Positions 45,659 to 57,990 of a stretch of 64,000 nucleotides of DNA are shown here, piece after piece. The notes under the pieces were generated by a model, which saw only the letters and a list, made by a program, of their open reading frames with translations, was not told the origin of the DNA and did no database searches. Every line of letters begins with the position of its first letter. Within the stretch, counting starts at the first letter, position 1. The translations under genes and the position numbers were made by a program. This DNA is from Humulus lupulus (Eukaryota > Streptophyta > Magnoliopsida > Rosales > Cannabaceae), in assembly GCF_963169125.1 (NCBI RefSeq), contig NC_084795.1, positions 134,333,701 through 134,397,700 of the forward strand, given 5' to 3'.

Positions 45659-46435
45659 TTATCTTACCCAAACATTGTTTTATGTTACTCTATTGTGTTT
45701 TTCATTGTCAGTATTGATGATTAAATGTTTATAAGTTCATATTATCATCATTTAATCAATTAGTTTCTTATATTCAAGATTGACATTCATATTATGAACA
45801 TGTTTCTTTACTTATCAAGATTAGTATTCATACTTTGAATAAGGTTCTTGCTTAGCATTTAGGGTTTCAAATACTGAACTATCCCCATCATTAATTGTTG
45901 ATTTTTAAAGTGTAAAGGCATATATTCTCAACAATCAAAATCTTTATTTCTCATTGCTTTAAATTTTGTGTTTTGCATAATCAATAATGAGGGAAATCAG
46001 TTCATCTTCTACAACCTTCAAATCCTTGCTTTAAGATTTAGTTTGTGTTGAACACATAACCATGATAGATCAAAGAAAGTTCTATTTGGATATGCTCTAC
46101 ATGAATGTGGGTGGGTATGGATTCAAAGTCTTCATCAACAAAGGATGAGACAACATAATGGGATTACATACTTAAGGAGATTGGTATCATCAAATTCCTT
46201 ATTTCTAAATGTGTAGATTTCATGAATTCAAATGAAAATGTGTTTCGTGTCATATTTTTGTGAGTTTGAGTTTATTGTTTATGTTAAGAGTACAATAGTG
46301 AATGTTAATAAATAATTCAAGGGTTATTGTTATACTTGTTTTGTTTGTAAAGTTATTGATCATCATGGGAGATGTGGTAATTGTAAAGTTAACCATAATG
46401 AGATTAGGGTTAATACAATTGATGATGAGATCTTT
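45659..46435 (+). other. Leader and gag remnant of a copia element
   Basis: Most is AT-rich and without a frame; no 5' LTR was found. At about 46,330-46,400 the plus strand reads CFVCKVIDHHGRC, a damaged CCHC zinc knuckle as in the end of copia gag, directly before the protease region. The left end of the copia element is therefore lost or not recognisable. Confidence 0.45.
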
Positions 46436-46954
46436 GTGACCTTAATTGAATTTAATGCATTCGATGGGGAATGTATGATAACCCTAAAGAGAATTGACAT
46501 AGTTCATGTGTGTATTCATGAGACTAATACAACCTTAAGAGAAGGTGAACATGTCAATGCAGTTGATGATGCGATCATTCCAAAAGAAAATGAAAATACT
46601 AAGGTCAGTGCATTTGATGTTAAGATCATTGCAATCTTGAGTGAAGTTAATGCAACCCAAGGAAATGTGCAAGGATGGTGGTATGATACTTGTGCCACCA
46701 TTCATGCAACCTATGATAAAAATCTTTTTAAAACCTTTGAAAGTGCAAAGGTAGGATGTGAAGTCCAAATGGGAAATGAAAAGAGATCCATGGTACTTGG
46801 AAGGGTCTGCATTGATGTGTTCTTCATTATTGGAAAGAAAGTGACCCTAACTAATGTTTTCTATGTTCCCAATTTGACTAGAAACATTATGAGTGGAAGT
46901 CTATTGAGCAATCCGGTATCAAAATTGAGTTTGAATTCGGTAAACTTACTTTGA
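46436..46954 (+). pseudogene. Ty1/copia protease region
   Basis: The frame holds WWYDTCATIHATYDKNLF, where copia proteases have the active site D(S/T)GA; here DTCA has lost the glycine. VGCEVQMGNEKRSMVLGRVC and NVFYVPNLTRNIMSGSLL are the usual following landmarks. Enzymatic activity is unlikely. It runs into the GAG-pre-integrase region in the next frame. Confidence 0.8.
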
Positions 46955-47951
46955 CTAAATTGGACACTTTTATTGGAAAAGGTTATACATGTGATGAAAT
47001 GATCAAATTTTGTGCTCTTGATAATGACAATGATGATATGGCATCTAAATCTTGCAATGTGGTTAATTCCAATTCTATTACTTTGTGGCATAATAGACTT
47101 GTTCATATAGGTTATAGCATAATTAAAATAGTTGTTAAATGTGGATTGATTAATTGTGATATGAATGAGCATGACAAATATGAATTATGTGTTAAATATA
47201 AAATGGTAAAGAAACATTTTCCAAGTGTTGATAGATTTTCAAACTTTCTAGATTTAATACATAGTTATTTATGCGAATTGAATTGCATGTTGACTAGAGG
47301 AGGAAATAGATACTTCATGACTTTTATAGAAGATTGCTCTAGGTATACTTATGTGCATTTACTTAAGAGTAAGGATGAGGCATTTAATGTATTTAAAATC
47401 TACAAAGTTGAAGTAGAAAATCCATTGGAAAAGAAAATAAATACTCTTAGATGTGATAAAGGTGGTGAATATTTTTCAAATGATTTCAATGAGTTTTGTG
47501 AAAAACATGGCATTATACATGAATGTACTGCACCATACACTCCACAACAAAATGGAATAACTGAAAGAAAGAATAGGGCTTATCTTGAGTTAATTACTCT
47601 ATGCTTTTACATGATAAATTATTTTATAATTTGTGGTGTGAAGCTTTGCTTGCTGTGTGTCAAATATTGAATCGAATTCTTATGAAAAAGAAAAATATGT
47701 CTGCATATGAGTTATGGAGAGGAAGAAAGTCTAACCTAGGCTATCTTAAAGTGTGGGGATATCTTGCTTTTTGCAAGAGCACTGAGCCTAAGAGAACCAA
47801 GTTGGGTCCAAGGGTCGTAAAGTGTGCATTTTTTAGCTATGCCTCAAATAGCAAGGCCTATAGGCTATTAGACTTGGAGTCTAATGTGATAATTGAATCA
47901 AGGGAAGTGGAGTTCTTTGTGAATATGTTATATTGTGATAGCAACTCTTAA
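46951..47951 (+). pseudogene. Ty1/copia integrase
   Basis: The GAG-pre-integrase region (LWHNRLVHIGYSIIK) is followed by a damaged zinc-binding site. The core has FMTFIEDCSRYTYVHLLKSK (first Asp), INTLRCDKGGEYFSNDF (second Asp) and TAPYTPQQNGITERKNR (Glu), so the DDE residues are visible. A frame change lies at about 47,601-47,670; the C-terminal part continues with KNMSAYELWRGRKSNLGYL and SKAYRLLDLESNVIIESREV. Upstream the expected first HHCC residues are mutated. Catalyses cDNA insertion in a working element. Confidence 0.85.
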
Positions 47952-48067
47952 GAACCACAAGTGTTGGAGAATCTCTGAAAGAGGAAGATCCAAAGGTTGA
48001 TGAGCAACTTATATTGCCTCAGAAGAGCCAAAGGCTTAAAGACGTGGGATCAAATTAGACATCTCAA

Positions 48068-48868
48068 GTGGAGACACTCTACCTAGTAGAGGGAAATCTT
48101 GAAGAAGTCACATGGAAATTTCCTATGGATTTTCAAGTTGACGATGATCCCAAAACATTCCAAGAAACAATGTCTTTGAGAGACCCCTCTTTGTGGAAGG
48201 AGGCAATAAATGATGAGATGGATTCAATTATTTCAAACCACACATGGGAATTGGTAGACATTCCACAAGGTTCAAAACCAATTGGGTGCAAGTGTATATT
48301 TCGAAGGAAATAACACACCGATGACACATTACAAACCTTCAAGGAAAGACTAGTAGCCTAAGTGTTTAAACAAAAGGAAGGAATCGATTACTTTTACACG
48401 AGTGCACCGGTTGCTTGGACAACCACAATAAGAGTACTATTTTCCTTATCATCAATATATAACATTTATGTTCATCAAATGGATGTCAAAACAACATTCC
48501 TAAATAGAGATCTCGATGATGAGATTTATGTGGAACTACTAGAGGGTTTTGTTCTAAAGGGAAATGAACATAAAGTGTGTAAGCTTGTTAAATCATTATA
48601 TGGTTTAAAGAAAGCACCGAAAAAATGGCATAAGAAATTTGATAAAGCTATAATTTCGAACGGGTTTAGACACAATAATGCGAAGAAGTTCTTATACTCT
48701 AAGACTTGTGATGACTATGTCATCTTGGTGTGTCTATATGTTGATGATATGTTGATTTTGAGTAATGAGATGAAAGACATAATAGAAATGAAGAGGTTTC
48801 TATCTTCCACTTTCAAGATGAAAGACATTGGAGAGGTTGATACCATCTTGGGTATAATAGTGCTTTAA
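48068..48868 (+). pseudogene. Ty1/copia reverse transcriptase
   Basis: Starts with SLWKEAINDEMDSIISNHTW and IGCKCIFRRK. After a frame break it continues from 48,362 with VHQMDVKTTFLNRDLDDEIY (first catalytic Asp) and LVKSLYGLKKAPKKWHKKFD, then the active site VCLYVDDMLIL. It ends with FKMKDIGEVDTILGI before stop codons. Most landmarks are intact, but at least one frameshift and several stops are present. Confidence 0.88.
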
Positions 48869-49650
48869 GCATAAAGTTCTTTACTATGTTGAAAAAGTTC
48901 TTTACAAGTTTAGTCATCTCAAAATCGAAGAGGCAAATACACCATTTGATTTAAGCATAAAGCTTGAGAAGAATATGGGAGAGTGGTGGCTCAACTTGAG
49001 TATGCGAGTGCATTAGGGAGTCTAATGTACGTCGCTCATTGTACAAAACTGGATATTGCATATATGGTTAGTAAACTAAGTAGGTTGACTAGCAATCCAA
49101 ATATGGAATATTGAAAAGCAATTGAGAGAGTTCTAGGGTACCTTAAAAGGACCAAGCAGCTAGGCCTCCAATATTCAAAGTTCCCAAAGATACTTGAAGG
49201 ATAATCCAATGCAAGTTGGATATCGAGTGTGGGAGATAATCTCTCCACAAGTTATTGGGTGTTTATGCTCGGAGGAGGAGCGGTCTCTTGGGGTTTGAAA
49301 AAACAAACATGTATTTCACACTCACCAATGGAGGCCGATTTTATAGCTTTAGTGGAAACTAGCAAATAGGTCGAGTGGCTTAGAGATCTCTTGTTGGATA
49401 TCTCAATCTCCACGGATGAGGTATCGACGATCTCAATACATTTTGATAGTCAAGCTACACTAGCTATAGCTTATAATGACATGTATAATGGGAAGTCTAG
49501 ACATATAAGTATATGACATGAGTATGTGAGACAATTGATCGAGGAGGAATCATATTGATCTCATATGTTAAGATAAGTGAGAACTTAGTGGATCCATTTA
49601 CAAAACCTCTTTCGAAGAGAAAAGTAAGATCCACTTCAAAAGAGATGGGA
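48869..49650 (+). pseudogene. Ty1/copia RNase H
   Basis: Frames are broken, but [40 protein letters not shown] and NLVDPFTKPL are recognisable in order. These are the C-terminal landmarks of copia RNase H. Stops replace codons at several places, for example before VEWLRDLL and after the HIS motif. Confidence 0.8.
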
Positions 49651-50215
49651 CTAAAACTCCTACAATAATATATTCATCAATGATGGCAATCCAACTCCAA
49701 AATTTTGAACATAAAGGGCAAGAGTTCAATGAGCAAGAACAAGTTATTGGGGTAATAGTTTCAACACTAACAAAGTCATTAGTTCCATCCAAGGATTGTT
49801 AGTGTTGGCTGCTACCGAGTGAGGGCTAAGCCTAGGGTTTTTAATGAAGTTCAGCTTTGTGCAACAAGCATCTCTAAAGGTAGCAAAGATGTTGTAACAA
49901 CTTCACCTATGTGAACATAGAGGTGGTGTCGCCTCTCATGGAAGTTGGAGTTTCTCCCCAGAAGGTTCATGAAAGGGATGAGCACATGGCCATATGAGAG
50001 TTGAGCAAGAAAAGTGGGAAAATGAATGGTCAAGTGGATTTGTGTGAGGTGTTACTAGTTTTATCATTAAGGACTACTTGATTCAATCTTTGAGACACCA
50101 ATGAATTCGATAAGACTTTATAATACTTTCACTAAGGTAAAGTTAAAATCGTAATATACTTTATTTTATGCACCAATACTGTATGAGCTAAGAAGAGAGG
50201 ATTATATTTTACCAA
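49651..50215 (+). other. 3' untranslated region of the copia element
   Basis: No coding frame. It ends with a polypurine tract and LTR start. The text around 49,800-50,040 has no match elsewhere in the window. Confidence 0.45.
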
Positions 50216-50581
50216 GTGGGGGAATGTTGATATTGGTTAAATATAATGGTTAAGATGTTTACACATTGAGGTGCAAAACACTTAATAGTTTTCACTTAAG
50301 GATAAGTGAAAACAAGAGATTGTGTAGAAGGCATCTGAAGGTGACTTTTTGGGTCTAAAGTGATACAATGAGGTATCCAAACATTCTCAAAAAGTTTGGT
50401 AGCAATTTTAGGACCATTGGAGGGATCCAAAGTTAGAGGGGGTGGCAATGCAATGACCCCTAAGTGGTGTAGCATTGCCAAATGCGAAGGGCTTCAAAAG
50501 CCCTAGTAGGTGATGTATTGGTAGCAAGTGGAGCATTCAAGCGATACATCGACTAGGCGGTTAATTGACAATATTTTAACA
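50216..50581 (+). repeat. Polypurine tract and 3' LTR of the copia element
   Basis: GTGGGGGAA (50,216-50,224) precedes TGTTGATATTGG (50,225), the standard copia arrangement. The right end is placed tentatively at 50,581, where aatattttaaca is an imperfect inverse of the LTR start; this gives 357 bp. No 5' LTR is present for comparison. Confidence 0.55.
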
Positions 50582-50960
50582 AAAAATCGGTCTAGGGTAC
50601 TATTTTGATCCATTTTGTAAAACACAGATTCTGAATTGTCATTTAATAAAACATAAGGGTCGATCGCGTATTGAGATAAGACACAGGTGCCAAAATAGTA
50701 TTTTCCCTAATAATAATAATAATAATAGCACGTGTACACCAAGTTGTTTAAACTTTGTTTTCGACACTTTAATAATTCAGAATTTCTCGAGAACCTCTCT
50801 GATGATCGCTATACAATAAATACCATTATAAAAAAATATATTGGTCAAGATGTTCTCACGTGTCTGTGGGTATAGGAATGATAAACAAAAATCCTCATTA
50901 TGCTTCTTATAAAAACTGCAATATTACACGTGCGGTTATTTAGCCTAGTATTTATATAAA
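50582..50960. other. Stretch without a supported gene
   Basis: AT-rich flank right of the copia LTR. A short TAA microsatellite occurs near 50,709-50,728. Nothing else is seen. Confidence 0.4.
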
Positions 50961-50964
50961 AGAT

Positions 50965-51740
50965 AGCACCGAGGAGATGATGTGGCACTCTAAAATTGCT
51001 CGAAATCACTCTATCTATTTTCTTTTTTTTTTCTCTTTTTTTAAAAATGTTTTTTTATTCTACTATTAAATTTTATTTTATTTTAATTTAATTTCTAAAT
51101 ATCTATCTATATATAAATATATTTATTTGAATTACTTAAAGGAAAGCATCAAGGAGATAATGTGGAATTCTAAAATGACTCTAAATCACTCTATCTATTT
51201 TCTCATTTTTTTATTCAACATTTCTAAAAATATATATATTTTTATTCTACTTTTCTATTTTATTTTATTTTAATTTCGAAATATCTATCTATATATAGTA
51301 ATAGGCATATATAAATATATATTTAAATTACTTAAAAATAAAAGTACAATGCAATTATATCAAATTTATATATTTATATAAGGGAGAGTATCAATGAGAT
51401 GATGTAGTACTCTAAAATTATTCTGAATCACTCTATCTATTTTCTTATTTTTTTCTCATTTTTTATTCAACATTCTTAAAAATATATGTATTTTTATTCT
51501 ACCTTTCTATTTTATTTTATTTTAATTTCTAAATATCTATCTATATATAATAATCGGCATATATAAATATATATATTTAAATTACTTAAAAATAAAAATA
51601 CAACACAATTATATAAAAGAAAATATATTCTGATCCACTCTATATATAATAATAGGCATATGTAACTATATATTTAAATGACTTAAAAAAAAAAGTACAA
51701 CACAATTATATAAAAGAAAATATATTCTGATCGACTCTAT
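50965..51740. repeat. AT-rich direct repeat, three main copies
   Basis: The text atgatgtggcactctaaaat followed by cactctatctattttc occurs near 50,979, 51,161 and 51,401. Each copy is followed by a T-rich run, ttctactattaaattttatt-like text and atatctatctatatata. The spacing is 180-240 bp because of internal length changes. Two partial copies of the tail (tctgatccactctatatat) follow near 51,636 and 51,727. Confidence 0.7.
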
Positions 51741-52153
51741 ATTAGTCAAATATTATTTCCAAAATTCAATACTAACTCTTTGTTCGGCAAATTTTTAATA
51801 ATGTCTTTCACCATTTTAAAAATAAAAGGTGCAAATAAGTAATCGACCAAAATATATGTGGTTCAAATAATCTATCTATATATACATATTTGTAATGTTT
51901 TGACAAAACACGAGGTCCAAAAATTAATTTTTCAAAATAAATGGTATAATTAAACAGGTAATGAAATACATGTGGTTCAAATAATCTATAGATATTTACA
52001 TGAAACACTTCATTATATTAAAAAAATTCTTTTATATGGTCAAGCGATATTTTTTTCATTTTTACATTTTTTATTATTATTCTTTCAGTTTTACGATTCA
52101 CTTTCACGACATAGCTCTCGACATCGTGCTCAACCATGGCTACGAGGAACACC
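51741..52153. other. AT-rich stretch, no gene seen
   Basis: Contains short frames of no recognisable content and a few repeats of tggttcaaataatctat (near 51,860 and 51,973). Confidence 0.35.
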
Positions 52154-52608
52154 TTACTGTGAAAACCCATTCGCGTACTCATCGTAAAGAAGACCCAAAA
52201 GTCGTCGAACATGTCGTCCCAGCATCGGTGATCGACCAAACCACAATCTCCATTGTACGGACTTGAACCCCATAATCTTGCTTGTCATCGACTTAAATGG
52301 AACCGGAGCCGGAAAAGACCATCTTGGGTTGTCTGATGGCAATGTTCCCTGAACTAAAGAAGACGATCCTTGTGTTCTCTTCACCAGGAAGTTTCCTTGT
52401 CGTCAGAAAACAAAGAAGAATCAACCAATGGTGGAAACCTTATCGAATATAGTGTCCTCAACTCATCGGGCTCCATCGACAACTTTATGTGACTCATCGA
52501 CAACTTGTCGAGCTTCTTCGGTAACTTCTCGAGCTTTGCAACAACTTCTGAACTAGCTTGGTGATGGTCGGAGTGGAGGTGAATGTGCTGAGCTATGATG
52601 ATGACCAT
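52154..52608 (-). pseudogene. Possible decayed host-gene remnant
   Basis: Two overlapping minus-strand frames (52,608-52,381 and 52,384-52,154) have non-repetitive, balanced composition. The first shows a Lys/Leu-rich amphipathic stretch (VAKLEKLPKKLDKLS). The second has SDNPRWSFPAPVPFKSMTSK and RLWFGRSPMLGRHVRRLLGL. I recognise neither. They may be exons of one gene or chance frames. Confidence 0.2.
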
Positions 52609-52742
52609 GATGATGTGTAGCTATGACAATGGTCTTCTTTTATAATGACTCATTTCACTCCATATTTCTTTGGTGTGTGAAGTTGAAGATGAAGATGGTT
52701 TGGCTTTGGATTAGAAACAAAACCACATTGCTTTTAGAAGGG

Positions 52743-52743
<1 letters not shown>

Positions 52744-52775
<32 letters not shown>

Positions 52776-52785
52776 TTTTTTTTGA
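52744..52785 (+). repeat. TG microsatellite followed by poly-T
   Basis: About 14 TG units followed by 12 or more T. Length is likely to vary between individuals. Confidence 0.9.
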
Positions 52786-53092
52786 GTTCTCCAACAAGTG
52801 GGTGTGTATGGTTATGTTATCTTGTGGCTGCATGAGCTAGAAGTGCTAGTGTTTTGGTGTCTTGCACCATGAGTTCTTTGACTAGAAATATTGTATGTTG
52901 CTTGGTAGAGGAACATGCTATAGCTTTAAAGTCACGTGAACTCCCTTTGGTATTCTGCACGCATTTTTACGTGAACTTGTATGTCTATTCTTACGTGAAT
53001 CACTTCTTGGTATAACTTTTTCCATAATTATATCATCTCATAAATCTAATTCATGCCAAAATAGATCCTTTAAATGTATTATTTATTTCTAT
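52786..53092. other. Stretch without a supported gene
   Basis: Flank between the microsatellite and the Tat-C LTR; nothing recognisable. Confidence 0.35.
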
Positions 53093-54030
53093 TGTTTACC
53101 GAGATTTTCAGAAACTATAATAATAAAAGATAAGAGAGATTAAGAGAAAGGATTTAGAGGTTATAAGCAAGATTTTTACGTGGTTGGGGCGTTAACAAGC
53201 CTTAGTCCACGAGATAGTTGTATTAGAACTTCAAGAGTCTACAACTATGGGGTTTTCTATTTGTTTTAGCAGAATAATAGTATGCATGCAAAAAAAGGTA
53301 AATTTTCTCCAGTGCTCTGTTACATGTATTTATAGGTTCACAGGAGCACTGGGCGTGGGCCGGGCTGACCTGGGCCCAATAAATGTATAAATATTGTTGG
53401 CTTCTCTATCGGAAGCCCAATACAGAATAAATAAAACATCAAAGAAAAATGCTAACTTAAGCCCATTGGGCCAGCCCAAACTGTAACTGTCATCCGAAAA
53501 ATTTGAGCTTTTGGTCTAGACATTTCAAATTACGAGACGGATTCAGGGGACAAGATCAGTCAGAGCAATGGCGGCACAGGTCTGAACCAGCGGCATACAA
53601 TCCCGAGGTGGCCTTTTCCGTAGATGAAACGTGGGGACAACTCCCACGCTTCGCAGGGCGGAGTCAGGGTCATGGATGCTTTATCCTACCAACCTTGGGG
53701 ACTCGACCCGGGTCCGTTTACCTCTGTCCCTCTCCATTTACCATAAGCTCGGATCATCCACCTGGAGCCCAGATCGTTTACGAGGCTTCGAGATCGTTCA
53801 TACCGATCTTGACTGTTATCCTCAGCCAGCTGAACCGTCTCCCGGATGACCGTCCCGGACAATACTTCCCGGGACCTACCAGGCCTCGCCCAGAATTAGG
53901 CTATCGATTTCCGTCTTGCTCCTCGCCAAATGGGCCTGGACTGGGGCCAACCTCAATTAGGCAGTTAGTGGGCCTGGAACGCAGTCACGGGCCCACGCGG
54001 AAAACGAGGATAACATTTACCCCCCAAGCC
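53093..54030 (-). repeat. 3' LTR and polypurine tract of Tat-C
   Basis: The right border is firm: on the minus strand GGCTTGGGGGGTAAA (54,030-54,016) precedes TGTTATCCTCG (from 54,015). A minus-strand TATAAATA lies at 53,327-53,334, the likely LTR promoter. The left border at 53,093 is a guess from a TGTTTACCGAG start; TG at 53,075 is an alternative. A long plus-strand frame across 53,503-54,459 has no domain and follows from the base composition. Confidence 0.7.
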
Positions 54031-54514
54031 TTCATCTGGGCCTACCCGGTGGAGGCTTTCCTTGGTCCCGAATACTTCCGACTATCTTCCCTGTTCCTTC
54101 TTAGAATGGTTGGTCCGGGGCGAGGGGGTTTCGCGTGTCAGGCAAATGCGGAGCCCGGACCTTTTACCAAGGTCCGAGTTCGTGATGAGGGGTACACATG
54201 TCGCCCAGCAACTGCTGCATCGATGGCACTTGACCCTGAAAGTTCATCAACCACCTCACGAGTCGCTTGGCCTAGGCTATTGCGTCAGCTCAGGCTTCAA
54301 AGCGTCCCATCCATGTGGGGGCTTTTCATTAATGCTTCTGCGTTGAGGTGGACCGTAGGATGGGGCAGTTTTGAAGGGCCTCCTACTCTGGGATGTTGGA
54401 TTGAAATGGGGCGGATCCAACACTCGAGTGGATTCATTAATGCCTCTGCACATTCCTGAACCGTCCGATGGGGGATCGTTCCTATCCGCTGGTTCAAATC
54501 AGGATTTGGGTCCT

Positions 54515-54520
54515 TATAAA
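54515..54520 (+). promoter_or_regulatory. TATA box of the Tat-C antisense ORF
   Basis: TATAAA with a GC-rich upstream and a CT-rich downstream leader, about 650 bp before the ORF start. It lies outside the LTR, just inside the polypurine tract, and faces the opposite way to the LTR promoter. Upstream, a ttcattaatgcctctgc element occurs twice (near 54,326 and 54,434). The Tat-B copy has TATAAATA at the matching place. Confidence 0.55.
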
Positions 54521-55161
54521 TTCCCCTCAAACATTCATTTGAAACATTTACACTCTCGAGCCATTCTAAGAACTTGGAGGATTTGTTTATGTTCGAGCTT
54601 GCTGACAAAGTCTTCCACCGTCTACTCACTCTGCGCCGTCGCCTTTTCCCAACAGTTCCGGCATCTGTACCTTTGCCTGAGCACGCGTCTTCAGCCTGTC
54701 CTGTCGATGAATTGCTGAACCGCCTTCGTTAGTTCAAGAATGAGATTCTACCGTCCTTATCACCGGTCCACCACCATTTTTCATGACCAGCAATTCACAG
54801 TAAGTTCTTCTGCCGTTTGCCTTTATAGATATACAAACGTAGGTTTCCTGTCATTTTGCTTATCTGCTTAGGCTGCTAAAACTTGTTTGTGCTTAGGATT
54901 AGTGCTAGGGAGACTGCCTGGTCCGGGCTGCTCTGGGCCCTTCCGGGTTTTGATGCTTCCCGGACAAGTGGTGATGAACCGACTTAGGAGTAGCCTACTT
55001 TTCATTCCCAATCACGGTCTTGTGGTTCCCTGGTGAACCCGGGCCTGATCTGGAGGGGACTCCAAGCAGTTCATAGGAGACCCCCCGTACCTTAACCGAC
55101 TTTCTTGGGTTTCGGTACTGACTGCTTGATCTTATTTTTATTTGCTCCCAGATCATAAGCC
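54521..55161 (+). other. Leader of the Tat-C antisense ORF with an intron
   Basis: A donor GTAAGT at 54,800 and an acceptor tgctcccag ending at 55,151 outline a 352-bp intron in the 5' UTR. Using an earlier ATG (about 54,740) leads to a stop right after splicing, so translation most likely starts at 55,162. Confidence 0.5.
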
Positions 55162-57990
55162 ATGAAATCGGACGTCACCCTTCACTCGGAGGAGGAAGTC
55201 AACAAGGCCCCTGTCCTTCTTCCTGGGTCCCAGACCCCTAAAGGCAACAGATGGGAGATGGACGCAATACCGAACCTGTTTCGAAACTATCGGATGTTGT
55301 ACGCCCTGGAGAACCGCTTGGGCATAGAGTGAACTCCCGAACTCTTTCGCAACTGCCTGGCCAGGAAAGAGGAGTGGGCGCACACCTCCGTGAACGGGTT
55401 CGGGGCCTGGAGCGTAGGCCACATCAGTGTGGGAGCTCCTGCTTCATGATTACTTCGTGCAGTTCCTAACATTCGTGGGGATCGCACCCTTCCAGCTTCT
55501 GCCCCAAGCCTACTGATTGCTTGTGGGATGGCGCGTCTTCTGCGCCGCGAAGGAGATCACGGAGCTGACCCCCGCAGAAATCTTGTATTTCTACAAGATG
55601 GAGCCGCAGGTCAACGCCAAGGATAAGACCTTGGACGGCTTCTATAGGCTCAAGTCGCGGGACGACGTCCGACAATACTGGTTCGTGACGTTCGGGTTCC
55701 TCGTAGAGAAGAATCCCACGCTGATGCTGGACTTCAAGCGAGTGGGTAAGTGTTTTCTCGATTCTTTACTTTGCCTGCCTTCCCCCCCCCCCCCTTTTTT
55801 TATTCTCACTATATTACCTCAGGTGGTAGGACCTTTTGGCTAGACTCCTCTCACCCAGTTCATTTTGGAGTGGAAGAAACTCTACTCCGAGCTGAGCGCG
55901 GAGGATCTGGACGTGGGGGGTTACGTCACCACCGAAAACCTCCAACTGATCAGACTGCTCGCGGCCCACCAGACGTTCAACGCCCTGAGCCTCCGCGGAA
56001 TACAGTGCGAGAAAGATCCTGATATAAGGGAGCAGCTGGCCGTGGACCACATCAAGGGCGTAGAGGCCACGGCACTCACGGACTCGGCCAAGCAGAAGAA
56101 GGACGTGGCCCAATCGAAGGAGGTGACCACTTCCGAGGAGCTGGAAGCCCTCTTCGAGGAGGCACTACCGAACATGGGGACCCCTGGGGCTAGCATATCC
56201 GGGCGACTAACTCACCTATGCTTTTGACTTATCCTCCCCAAGTTGGGGACTTATCTAGGGATAGTCTAGCACTTCGAGGCCCCGCATTCGGGGCTGACGG
56301 GGAGACGAGACCTTCGTCTCCCGTTCTCATAGGCTCGGAAGTTCTCATGTACCTGTCCGGGTTCATCCAATACGGGAATTTCCTCAACCCGGATGACATG
56401 GGGGACCGAGTCTACTCTTTCATGCTAGATGAATTGAGTCATGTCCAGGGCTTAGATAAGGGTTCATCTCGGGCCACTCTTAGTTTTGACTTCTCTGTTT
56501 GCATGTTAATTATACTGACTCCTTTTCATTCGTGTTTGTTTCAGGAGATTCCGACATGTCCGATCCCATGGACGAGATGAGGCAGCTCCTTGAGATCCGG
56601 ACTACCAGGGCAACCAAGGCCGCGGAAAAGAAGGCTACCAAGAAAACATCTGAGGAGCCAGGCCCGAAACTCCCCCACAGTAAGTAAACGTCAGGGGCGG
56701 ATCCTCGACCCGGCCAGGTTGCACTTGCCGCGGTTCTTATTACGGCCGTGGACCTAGCCACCGTCCCCAACCTTCTCATTCACCCCTCGGTTATTGATCT
56801 AGAGCTGGGAACTACGGTAAGCCAGAGTTCCAGGAGGAGGGTGGCGGGGCCAAGCGCAGCAGAGGCGGAAACCGGGAACAAGAGGCCCCAGACGAGGTGG
56901 GCCGGCTTGGCTGGAGAGTCATTTAGGGAAAGTTGCCTCGCCGCGAAGGACCTTTCGGCAACACCGGCCCTTCCCATCCATCCGGCCTTACCCGAGGATG
57001 GGGAAGCCATCTTGCGGGATGAGCAGTCCAAGCTTATTGCTCAGACCTGGGAGAGTGGTCGGGAAAGGAGGGATGAGACCTACAAGGCCCTGATGATTCG
57101 TCATCAGGTTGAATTCACTTAGTGCTCGGAGGCTTTCAGTGCCCCCCAGCCAATCGTGGATCGGCTAGTCGCCGAGACGGGCTTCCGACCTAAGCTAGGG
57201 CAGGACACGGGCCCATTCGTGGCAGACTTGCTGGATCAGGTGGGGAACACCATGTCCAATCTCCAACAGAAGTGATACGCCACCATCGCCAACCCGAACA
57301 TGTTGTTCATTTCCCAAGCTCACCGCCATCAAGTCACCGCTATAAGTTTTCTTTGCATCTTCTTTCTTCTTTTCATTATTCAGTAAGGACTCTTCTAACT
57401 TTGCTTTGTTCCAGGACGCTCTCCTATCCCATCAGAATCTGGACTTGGTGGCCGAGGAGGCCATGAATATGGAGACGCTCCAGCTGAAGCTGGAGGCGGC
57501 CGTGAACCAAAGGGAAGCCGCCAAGGAGGCCTTAGCTAGGGAGACAGCCCGGGAAAATGAGTCCCTAGCCAAAGCGGCTGCTCAAGCCGAAGCAGACCGC
57601 GCGGAGTTCGATCGGGTCACTTTCCGGCTTGAAGAGGCCATGTCCCAGAAAGAAGCCTAGGCTGACGAGAAGATGGCCCTTCTGGAGAAGGAGCTTCTCC
57701 GAGTAAAGGCCGCAGAGGAGGCAGTCGCTACTCAGTCTATCCAGGACCGGGAGAAGATCCATGAGCTGGACGACTCGCTTCGCCAGGAGGTGAAGGCGCA
57801 CGAGGAGACCCTCCGCGCAAAAGAGCAGGCGGATGACATGCTGCGCGTCACCTTCGAGGAGGCCATCTACATGGCCTGGCGCAAGGAAAAGAGAATGAAC
57901 CTCCTGATCTTTCCTGACCCAGACTCAAAGAGAGCTGAATTTGAGGCCAAGGAGAAAGAGGACGTGGAGCTCCTGGATGATGAAGCCTAG
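55162..57990 (+). pseudogene. Antisense ORF of Tat-C: Transposase_28-like domain and coiled coil
   Basis: ATG 55,162 starts MKSDVTLHSEEEVNK. The domain region has LLLHDYFVQFLTFVGIAPFQ, LTPAEILYFYKMEPQ and DGFYRLKSRDDVRQYWFVTF, like Pfam Transposase_28. Likely introns are 55,746-55,829 (84 bp; the junction restores the frame), one ending at 56,544 (ctgtttcag-like) and one ending near 57,414 (tgttccag). The C-terminal third (57,415-57,990) is a charged coiled coil rich in Glu, Lys and Ala (AVNQREAAKEALARETAREN), ending EDVELLDDEA and TAG. Point stops at about 55,327, 55,836, 57,121 and 57,658 and a few frame changes break it. The molecular role is unknown; it lies antisense to pol. Confidence 0.7.

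Noticed and set aside
53503..54459. 318-codon plus-strand open frame
   Set aside because: It spans the Tat-C LTR, its polypurine tract and the promoter of the antisense ORF. It has no domain and no homology to the Tat-B counterpart. The length follows from GC-rich composition.
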